Source: Telopea speciosissima
Taxonomy: Eukaryota > Streptophyta > Magnoliopsida > Proteales > Proteaceae
Length of the DNA: 64,000 nt
Reading direction: 5' to 3'
NCBI RefSeq assembly: GCF_018873765.1
Contig: NC_057918.1
Location: forward strand, 69,477,871 to 69,541,870
Numbering within the stretch: position 1 is the first letter of the stretch; every line of letters begins with the position of its first letter. This document shows, piece after piece, positions 55,372 to 64,000 of this stretch. Under the pieces are notes generated by a model that was given only the letters and a program-made list of their open reading frames with translations, was not told the DNA's origin and ran no database searches. The translations under genes and the position numbers were made by a program.

Positions 55372-55551
55372 TAATATATTATTATTATTATAGTGTATTA
55401 TAATATATTACAATCATAATTAATTAATATACTAAATAACTTGATACCCAAATTCGGTTTGGTTCTGGTACCTAAATTTGGTTCCTATGTTGGAACCAAA
55501 TCCAAAACGAACCAAGCTCGGTTCCTGCATTCCAGTCTCAGATGTTTAACC

Positions 55552-56291
55552 TAAGGGTGTCAAATGGGACGATTCCTGGTATTCGGGACGGGTCTGTACC
55601 GGTACCAGTACCAAAGGTGCCAATCCCAGTACCGTCCCATTTAGTTAACGAGACCAAATCTAGGTCCCGGTCCAGATTATTAATGGGACGGGACGGTACC
55701 GGTTCCTAAACAGTGCTAAGCCTGGTAGGTAAAAGGGAGAACTTTAATGGTTTCTAATGAGATGGTTTAATTAGTAGTGTTGTGGATCTTTTCTTCTCTT
55801 TTTTTTTTTTCGTTAGAAGTTGTGGATCTTTTCACTATTATGAAATCTATGGCTTTCCTTACTTTTGAAAGTAATTTAGAATATGAAACCATGATGAATT
55901 GAATTTCATGGTTTTACTTCTTCAAATCACATATAAGTTTCTCAACACGATGACTAAGAATTAATAAGGATGAAATAAACAAGCCCATATAAGTTTTAGT
56001 GCTAATATCAACCAAATACGATGACTAAGTGCAAATATCACCCAAATACATCAAACTCCAACCATAAAACTTGAACGAAAGAACATGAAATATACCATTT
56101 GAAAGGGTATTGATAGTTCTGGTCCCATTCGATACTAGTCTTATTGGGAATCCTGTCCCAGAACCGTCCCGTCCCATTTATTATTCGGTACCAAAATTAG
56201 ATCCCAGTACCATCCCGTTTATTAATGGTACGGTCCGATACCGGGTTTTAGCAGGACGGTTCCCAATTCTGGTCCCAAACTGACACCCTTA
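55552..56291. mobile_element. Non-autonomous hAT element A
   Basis: 740 bp with TAAGGGTGTCA termini in inverted orientation and a perfect 8-bp duplication GTTTAACC (55544-55551, 56292-56299). GGTACCGGTACCAGTACC-like subterminal text lies at both ends, with an AT-rich centre. No transposase. Confidence 0.9.
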
Positions 56292-56423
56292 GTTTAACCA
56301 AATTCCATTTGATATGGTTTGATTCCAGTTATTCAGTCTAGATCCGGATTCGGTTTTCGGTTCTTAGTTCTAATTTGACACGCTTTGCCACGTGTACGAG
56401 GTTGATACGTGGTTCATGGCCAT

Positions 56424-57486
56424 AGCAGCGGATCAAGATTGTCTCCAGGGAGCTCAGCGCCCAGGGTGCTGCCAGGAGGCATCCAGCGGTTGAGCTGTGC
56501 CGCACACATAAGGGTGTCAATTGGCATGGTTCCCGGTATTTGGGATGGGACGGTACCGGTATCGGTACCAAAAGTGCCAATCCCAGTACCGTCCCATTTA
56601 GTTAATAGGACCAAACCTAGATCCCAGTCCCGATTACTTGCGGGATGGGATGATACCGGTTCTTAAACGGTTCTAGGCATTGTAGAAAAAAGGAGAAGAA
56701 GTTTAATTGTTTTTAACAAGGCGGGTCTATTAGTGTTGTGGAATTTTTTCACTATCATGAAATCTAAGTTGTCTACTACTTTTTATAAAGCAACTTAAAT
56801 TATGAAATCATAGTTTTACTTCTTCAAACTCCCTAAGATCATATGTAATAAGCTTATCATTTTTTTAAATTTAGAAAAGTCCTACAAAATGGAAGAATTC
56901 CGTTGTGTTTCCTTTTTGATTTTCACAAACAAAACTCTATTTATCACACATGTCACATGGTAGTATGGTACAAAGTACGAAGTGCAAAAAGGAAGAACCT
57001 GGTAGATGTAGTTGGTCGAGGGAGGAGGGAGACGCACTGTAGTAGGTTCTATGATGAGAGACTTCAAGCTACGGCAATAGTGAAACCCTAATGAGTCGTA
57101 ATTGTTATAACCTTTCTTTTTAAAAAAAAATAAATAAAATCTTATATACTCTTTCTTTTTAAACGGTACTAGTAGTTTCGGTACCATCCGGTACCTAATT
57201 GGTATTTCGGTACTGGTACCGTTGGGAATCCCGTCCTAGAACCGTCCCATCCCATTTATCATTCGGTACCAAAATCAGATACCAGTACCGTCCCATTTAC
57301 TAATGAGATGGTCCGGTACCGGGTTTTAACGGGACGGTTCCCGGTTCCGATCCCAAATTGACACCCTTACGCACACATCTTGGCGCAGACCTAGAGATGT
57401 GTGTGGCACAGTCCAACGGCTGGCAGCACCTTGGGCGTGCTGGGCTCCATGGAGACGAGCTAAATTCCACACCAGCGGCTCAAGTA
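56424..57486. mobile_element. Foldback MITE split by hAT element B
   Basis: 56424-56508 and 57370-57486 are inverted complements: GCTGCCAG, CAGCGGTTGAGCTGTGCC versus GGCACAGTCCAACGGCTGGC. Once 56509-57369 is removed they form one hairpin of about 200 bp. Confidence 0.7.
56509..57369. mobile_element. Non-autonomous hAT element B
   Basis: 861 bp, same family as element A (TAAGGGTGTCAA ends, GGTACCGGTA-rich subterminal regions). It has a perfect 8-bp duplication CGCACACA (56501-56508, 57370-57377). The frame at 56882-57187 inside is not a transposase. Confidence 0.9.
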
Positions 57487-59604
57487 CTTGCCGTCACGAT
57501 TCCTGATCGCTCAAAGCTGAAGATGTGGATTTTCATTTCCCGGGTAATACTATAAATTGGATGCGGAAGAATAAATACCTCTCGCATGCGAAAAACTTTA
57601 ATCTAAAAGATTGATCTCCATTCTTTCTCCCAATCAAAGAGAAGAGAAGAGAAGAGAAGAAAAGAAAAGTTTTATTCTCCTGTGATTAATAGTCAAACTC
57701 AAAATAAACACAAACGTGGATATCTACCACAACACCTCCCGAAATCAAAGGGGGGACGAACTCTGCATCAGCGGTTCCTAAGTTTTTCTCCCTCTCCGAT
57801 TATTGTAAAATTCGTACTTTGTTTTTCCTTCTTCAATCTTAAAATCTCTGATGGGTTTTAAGGTTTTTAATTATTTAATTACCGGGTCCATTAATTCCTT
57901 GTTTTAGAATCTGTCATTTAATTTTTTCTATAGATCTATTTGGCGATTTCGATCTGGTTATGTCGTTGCTTTGAGTATGGATTTTGGACTCTTCTCTAAC
58001 TGGGGATTTTGTGTTTCTTTCTCTGATCGAATTGGTAGGCATCCGGGCAAGGTGAGGGTTAGGTTTAGGGTTTGGGGCTGGATTCGTTGCGTTGGTTGGG
58101 GGAAAATAACAACATGTTACCCGTGGAAAAAGGAAAGAAAAAAATTAGCATCTTGTTAAGGTTTGGTTCAGGGATCCACAGATAGATCCATAAGTTTTGG
58201 TGTGGGATTCAGGCAGTTTCAGTTTTGGCGCAGTGGGGGAAATATCCTCCTTAAGTACCTAACAGTTTGTCTTAATCTAATTTGATATGTAGTAAAGGAG
58301 ATCTTTTAGTTGTTGAAACGAAAATGGGGACTTACCCCCCCCCCCCCCCTTCTCAAAATTTCTCCTGCTTGAAGTGAATTGATGAGATCGGTGATTTTCT
58401 GATAGGTATCAGATGTTGGGTAAGGGTGATAAGCTCTGAAGTTGGGGTTTTATTTTTAAATATATTTTTTCTCTAAAAATAAGTTACCATAATCAGCATA
58501 TTTTCTGAATTTATTTATGTTTTTATTTGACTTATATTAAACACTTTTGAAATGGAGCTGCTGATTTCATTCCACCCCAATCGGATTGCAACTTGTTTTT
58601 CAGTTCCAATTTTGGCTCTTAGAGTAGATTGAGCCTGTACACAAGGGGTCAGGGTTTTTGTTTTTCTGTCAATTTCTTTGTTGGGTCAAAATTTGATCAC
58701 ATTATTCTTTGCTTTTCTGTTACTGGAATAATGTGTACATGACTATCATCTTTGTTCCGCCGTATAAGTGCAGGTTTTAGGATTCATTGGGGACTTTGTG
58801 GATCGTGAGATAGTGGTTAATGCTTTAGTCCAAGGCTGTATTTTCTTCAAGATTTGTTAGACTGGATTTTCTTCAAGATTTGTTACATTCTTTGGAGCAT
58901 TATTTGAGGACTTGGATTCTATAGGATTTTCTCCAACAAGATTTAAATCTTTTCACATAAACAAGCTGATTAGTGTCATAAGGATTCAGAAGCTACAAGT
59001 AAAGCAATAAGATTCAGAGTTTTTTCTCTGGGTGAGTATCCATATTATTGAAGAAATTTTGTGTCGGAAATTAACATCCTTTCATTGCTATAGATTTCTA
59101 TCTGGGTGGCCTTGATTTGGTATGACTGATTGTTTGATGCACAAATTTTAATTTTTGTGGTTAGACATATGCTTAGTTTCCTGTTATTATGTTGCTGTAG
59201 ATTTTTTATTTATGTTGCTGATCTGTTAAAATTGATTCTTTTCTTTGTAATGGGAACAGCTGAGTTGAACATTGTTTAATTTTGGTGTGGTCAACCATTG
59301 CATTTTGTCCAACATTGTGCATGTTACCATGTTTGGTAGAGAGGGGGGAGGAGGTTATTTGAGTTTATTCTATATGGAATGGCATAAAAAAGAGTTGCCT
59401 GAGAGATTTTGAACGAAGTTTTCTAGGTGTTTTTAGTGAATTTGTTTTTCATAGGTTCTTATTTGAGAAAGTGCTTGTGGAGGGTAGGGGAGGAGGAAAA
59501 GCCAGAAATAGTTTTGATAATAGGTTAAGTCTCAGATATTTTGCATCATATATCTGAATTTTCAGTCTGCATTTCCTACTATCTGGTTTAGGTTCTTATA
59601 GTAC
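57487..59604. other. Possible gene leader or intergenic DNA
   Basis: 57540-57960 has the look of a promoter and leader (TATAAAT-like ACTATAAATTGG near 57549, GAGAA repeats, CT-rich stretch), but no coding exon follows that I can assign. A C-run lies at 58334-58349. Introns of an unannotated transcript are possible. Confidence 0.35.
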
Positions 59605-62600
59605 TACAATAACAACTACAACAACAACAATAACATAACCTTATCCCAACTAAATGGGATTGGCTACATGGATCCTTGCTCTCCAATCAGCTCTATTCAA
59701 CGCCATACATGATACAAGTCCTAAGCTAAGCATGTCTTTCCTCACCACTTCTCCTATGTTTGTTTTAAGCCTACCCCTAGCTCTTTTAGCTTCTTCAATT
59801 TGAATCAAATCACTTCTCTATAATGGAGCATCCTAAGGCCTCCATTGCGCATGGCCATGCCACCTCAAACGATTTTCTTGTAACTTATCATGCGTCGGAG
59901 CTACTCCCAGATTAGAGCTAATATGGTCATTCCTTACTTTATCCTTCTTAGTTTTGTTACACATTCATGATTCATCTCAACATCCTCATCTCCGCTACAC
60001 TTGGTTTAGCTATTTGACGCTTCTTAACTGCCCAACATTTTGCACCATACATCATAGCCAGTCGTATGATAAAAAATTTTCCTTTAAGCTTTAAAAGAAT
60101 ACGTCGATAATACAACACTCCGGACGCACCTCTCCCCTTCAACCATCCCATTTTAATTCTATGAGCAGCATCATCATCTATATCACCTTCTTTATATATG
60201 ATTGAGCCCAGATACCTAAAATATTCATTTTGTGGAATCTCCCTCTCATCAATTTTCACATCTTATTAACCGTCCTAGTGTAACTAAAGGTACACACCAT
60301 ATACTTTGTCTTTGTTCTACTTATTTTCAAACCATTTGATTCCAAGGTTGATCTCCACAACTCCAACTTGGCGTTAATTGCTGCTTTTGTCTCATCCATC
60401 AAAGCAATAATATCTGCAGAAAGCATACATGTAGAAACCTCATCTTGAATGTCTCGGGTTAAATCATCCATGATAAGCACAAACAAATAAGGGTTTAAGG
60501 CTAATCCTTGATGTAACCTAATTGTAATTTGGAATTCACTACCTTGACCCCCCCCACAGTTGTTATGCTAGTCATCACACCATCATACATATCTTTAATT
60601 ATGCCCACAGATTTACTTGAAACCCTTCTCTTCTCTAGTTTATGCCAGATTAACTCTCTAGGGTCTTTGTCATATGCTTTTTCTAGGTTGATAAAAACCA
60701 TATAGAGATCTTTCTTGCCCTCCCAAAATCTTTCCATGAGTCTCTTGAGTAAGAAAATAGCTTCCATCATGGATCTTTCTGGCGTAAAACCAAATTGGTT
60801 CTCCGAAATAGTAGTTTCTTTTCTCAAGTGGGTTTCAGTAACCCTCTCCTATAACTTTATAGTATGATTCATTAGTTTTATGCCTTTATAGTTATTGCAG
60901 CTTTGAATATCACCTTTATTTTTGTAAATTGGGACCACTATGCTTCTCCTCCATTCAGTTGACATTTTTCTTGAGCTCATAATCTTATTAAACTGCTTGG
61001 TTAGCCAAGATAAACCACAAATTCCTAAGCTCTTCCATACTTCTATTAGGACCCTGTTTGGGCCTGGAGCCTTCCCTACTTTCATCTTTCTTAAAGTTTC
61101 TTTAACTTCAGACACCCTAATTTTACTTATATCTACGACATGTGGTGTCTAGATGAGTACTGCAATCTTTTGGGGCCCTATTAGTCTGAATGAGTTCATT
61201 TAGTTGGCTGTGGAAATACTCTTTCCATCTGATGCAGATTTATCACCAAACTAGGCTTCTTTTATTAGGAATAAGTCTAGGGTTGGGTAATATACATGTT
61301 GGGCCTTTGATCCCATGGGTTTTCTATGTAATATGCCACTTTTATGGGCCTAAAATATGGGTAGTAAGGTTACATACGGGATTAGGTAGTAGATTTCTTT
61401 TTATTTGGTTAAGTGGTCATGTGACAACTTAAGTGGTCATATGACTATTTAATAATTATTGAAGTTGGGTTGGATTAGGACTCTATAAGTCCAGCCATGT
61501 TTTGAGTCTATTTCTTTTAGTATTTTAGTTTCCTAGTTAGTTTAAGTTACCTAGTAGGTTAAGGATTGGGTTAGGCCTTTCCTTTTTAGAGTAGGAGTCT
61601 ATTTTTGAGTCTTTTATATAAGGTTGTAAGGTGGGCATTGAACACGAATTTTGATATTAATGAAAGCTTTTGCTGCTCTTCTTCTACATTGAAGATTTTT
61701 GTCTTGTGTCTGATCAAGGCTGGTGGAATTGGTGTTTGATCCGATTGACACCTTGCGGTGTGAAGCCCGGGTGGTTCTTTTGAAGCTCTCCTTCAAGTTC
61801 TTTGACGATCTCTTTTAATTTTCAAAATCAAGACTCAAGAATTTTTCATGATCCTCTAACCAACTGAGCTGCCCTTGCAAGAACAATAAGTTAGAATCAT
61901 CCCATCAATACCCATTCTTCTCCTAATCCTCCAAACCACCCTGAAACCTATTTTGACCTAGCTAATTCACCTGTTCATAACGGATCCTGGTTTACTGGCT
62001 CCTAGTTGGTCCCCTACCAATCTAGGACTACATTACCATTTTTGCTCAATGTCCTCATCCCTTACTAATACTCTACCATCTTCATTTTTAATATATCTAA
62101 TATGGTTGAAATCTCTACTCTTCCTTTCTCTCGTTCTAGCTGTCTTATATATAGCTTTTTCCTTTTCCTTTGTGTTCAAATTGTTATAAAGAACTTCATG
62201 TTTATACACCCTTGCTTTCCCCACAATCTTAGCTTCATTTCTGGCAAATATATATCTTTTTAGATCCTCTACCTCATTGTTTTGCTATGTCTTAAAACTA
62301 GCTTTCTTAGTCTTAATGGTTCCTTGAACCTCCTCATCCCACCACCAAGTCTCCCTAAGGGCATGGCTGTTTCCTTTCGATTCCCCTAGGACCTCTTTAG
62401 CAACCTTCTTTATATAAGTTATCTCATTTCACATCGTATTAGTGTCTCCCTCAAAGTCTCACTTTCCTCACTTTCCTTGTTTAACCACTTTATCAGTAAA
62501 TGAATTCAAGGATTCTCTTTTTAAGCTCCACCAGCTTATCTTAGGGCAACTAAGCTCCCCTATTTTTCAATTCTGCGTAATGAGGTACTTATCCATCACT

Positions 62601-62715
62601 ACCAATCTATGTTGAGTGGTCAGGCTCTTCCCAAGTATAATGTTGCTGTCCTTACAAAATAATCTATCAGACCTTCTGGTTGGGAAGAAATCTATTCGGA
62701 TGGTGGTATGCCCAC
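59605..62715 (-). mobile_element. RTE-clade LINE (minus strand), inactive
   Basis: Read leftwards from 62715: endonuclease end (IRIDFFPTRRSDRLFCKDS), linker (KEVLGESKGNSHALRETWWW, KARVYKHEVLYNNLN, KNEDGRVLVRDEDIEQKW), RT (61115-60501: KVGKAPGPNRVLIEVWK, NQFGFTPERSMMEAI, FINLEKAYDKDPRELIW), the active-site region (60486-60256), and FRYLGSIIYKEGDIDDDAAH, WAVKKRQIAKPSVAEMRMLR near 59972. It ends in an (AAC)n tract at 59606-59633, typical of RTE 3' ends. The active-site box reads LSADI instead of FADD, and several stops are present. A non-LINE insertion lies at 61229-62033. Confidence 0.88.
61229..62033 (+). mobile_element. LTR-like insertion in the RTE element
   Basis: Starts TGATGCAGATTTATCACC. 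It has a TTTTATATAAGG box near 61612 and a leader-like segment, resembling a plant LTR with promoter. The RTE frame (EQKW|KEYFHSQLNE) closes when 61229-62033 is removed. CCAT occurs at both junctions, a candidate short duplication. The right part contains a tRNA-like phrase on the minus strand (GGGCAGCTCAGTTGGTTAGAG, here 61859-61879). Exact ends and class are unsure. Confidence 0.55.
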
Positions 62716-64000
62716 TGTTGTCGTCCCAACTTCCGTAGACTCTTCGAAAGTGGCTCTCTGCCTTGCTGATTTTCTTGAGTCTGAAGCAAAGCTGTGGGAG
62801 AATTATCTTGTTGGAAATTTCTTGGCTCTCGCCCTCCCTTCCATATCGTTAAGCTGTCCCTTTCCAAGCAATGGTGCCCTCAGGGAACCTTGGACACCTA
62901 TCTGCTTGACAATGAATTTTTCATCTTCAAGTTCTCCTCTTCTCTTGATAAGGTTCGTGCTCTCGAAGGTGGTCCCTGGCTGGTGGGGAAGAAGCCAATT
63001 TTCTTGCGCCAATGGCACCGTCAGCTGCAGCTTAGACGAGTGGACCTCTCCTCTATCCCTCTGTGGATTTTTCTTCCTGGATTGCCGCTCCATTACTGGT
63101 GTACCGATGGTCTCAGTACCATTGGCTTTGTTCTGGGAAAGCCTTTGTTCTCTGATGTGCGAACCATGCGTAAGGATCGCTTGGCCTTTGCGAGGATCTG
63201 CGTCGAAGTCTTTGCACATGACCCTCTTCCTTCCTTCATCACTGTGAATGAAGGGGATGCTTTCTGCTTTGAGCAGGATGTGCACTATGACTGGAAGTCC
63301 CCGCAGTGCTTGGTGTGCAAAGCGTTTGGCCATGACTCCCATCTCTGCACTCCTATGGAAAAGGCAAACGATGCCCCAAATCTCCCTGCTGCTGAAGTTC
63401 TAGCTCCCTGTGGTGATGTCGATGTGAATGCTCGTGTGGCAACGGAAATTGATGCCCTAAACCTCACTGTTGCTGAAGCTTCAGCTCCCTGCGGTGAAGT
63501 CGTGGTGAATGCTCATCGTCTTCCCTCTGATAGATCTCTTTCTTGAGGGAGGCCGAGAGCTAGGTTCCGACACCGGAATAATCGTTGGGTAAAGAAGCTT
63601 CCGGCTGAGGCCTCCAAGGCCCTGTCGCTATCGAAGTAGCAGCCTTGGAGAGATTGTTAGAATTGCTTCAGCCTTTTGTCGCCTGCTGATGATTCAGAGA
63701 TCCTGACTTGTCCTGAAAAACCCATTTTGAGGTTATACCTCGGAGCAGGTCCCTTATGGCTGAGAACCCTGCTGCTGAACTTTCCATTCCTAGCTCTGGA
63801 AGTGGAGACGACGCATCGTTGGCGTTGGCCCCTCCAGAAAACCTCCCTTTGGCTCCTAGCGTCTGTGCTTTGGCATTCTCTGTGCCTTCGTCTGCGCAAG
63901 GTCTTTTTAAGCAATCTGTGGGATCTGGCTTTGTTCACCCTTCCCTGGTGCCCCCCTCCTTTAGACTCCTGTACCATGTGTGACCCCCTGGCTTTATCTT
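62716..64000 (+). pseudogene. L1-type LINE ORF1 (DUF4283, zinc knuckle), right edge
   Basis: The frame at 62794-63546 carries the DUF4283 pattern (TYLLDNEFFIFKFSSSLDKV, LEGGPWLVGKKPIFL, LSSIPLWIFLPGLPLHYW, MRKDRLAFARICVEV) and an intact CLVCKAFGHDSHLC zinc knuckle, then an Ala-rich tail with a near-duplicated EVLAPCGDV/EASAPCGEV segment. The N-terminal start lies in another frame (62708 onward, VPTSVDSSKVALCLADF, LWENYLVG), with a frameshift near 62815. After the TGA at 63544 no ORF2 appears before the window ends, so the rest lies beyond the edge. It is related in type to the LINE at 3976 but is a different subfamily. Confidence 0.8.

Noticed and set aside
57971-58159. Small Trp/Arg-rich protein frame
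   Set aside because: Short, no homology recognised, and the surrounding sequence looks like leader or intron.
61859-61879. tRNA gene on the minus strand
   Set aside because: Only the A-box region resembles a tRNA; no B box, acceptor stem or anticodon arm follows.

Overview
The window looks like a transposon-dense stretch of an angiosperm nuclear genome, probably a dicot or early-diverging eudicot. The species cannot be named from sequence alone. The reasons are Athila-type Ty3/gypsy and L1-type retroelements, hAT and Mutator-like MITEs, introns with GT-AG ends, and plant-specific families: chalcone synthase, SBT1-type subtilase, B3 domain and a plant ANKRD13-like ankyrin protein. No tRNA or rRNA gene, operon or CRISPR array was found.

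Layout. 1-362 (-) is the 5' end of a subtilisin-like protease gene cut by the window edge. 1541-1699 and 2114-3407 are foldback elements. 3445-12971 is a nest: a deleted Ty1/copia remnant carries a nearly full-length L1-type LINE (3976-12868) in one LTR, and that LINE is split by a non-autonomous LTR retrotransposon (5962-8910) holding pieces of a 4CL-like gene and a PPR gene. 13330-13477 is a promoter and leader. It is separated from a chalcone synthase pseudogene (25888-27123) by a 12.4-kb Athila-like gypsy element (13478-25835, TSD CCCAA), which itself contains a solo LTR of its own family. 27352-28834 holds two hAT-type GC-rich elements, one with a nested MITE. 29448-31580 is a Mutator-like element with a perfect 9-bp TSD.

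The best intact gene is at 33791-40378 (+), an ANKRD13-like ankyrin/GPCR-chaperone-domain protein with two coding exons and a 4.6-kb intron. A small B3-domain gene lies just downstream at 40797-41249 (-). From 42 kb onward the sequence is mostly LINE debris in both orientations, a SINE-like piece, a complete solo LTR (48620-50046), palindromic MITEs, two hAT elements with perfect 8-bp TSDs, an RTE-clade LINE on the minus strand (59605-62715) with an insertion, and the 5' end of another L1-type LINE at the right edge.

The genes do not form a pathway. The main story is layered insertion: element into element, and one element separating a flavonoid-pathway gene from its promoter. I did not see a convincing new defence or metabolic system. 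The most unusual items are the gene-fragment-carrying LTR element, the split CHS locus and the long foldback element.
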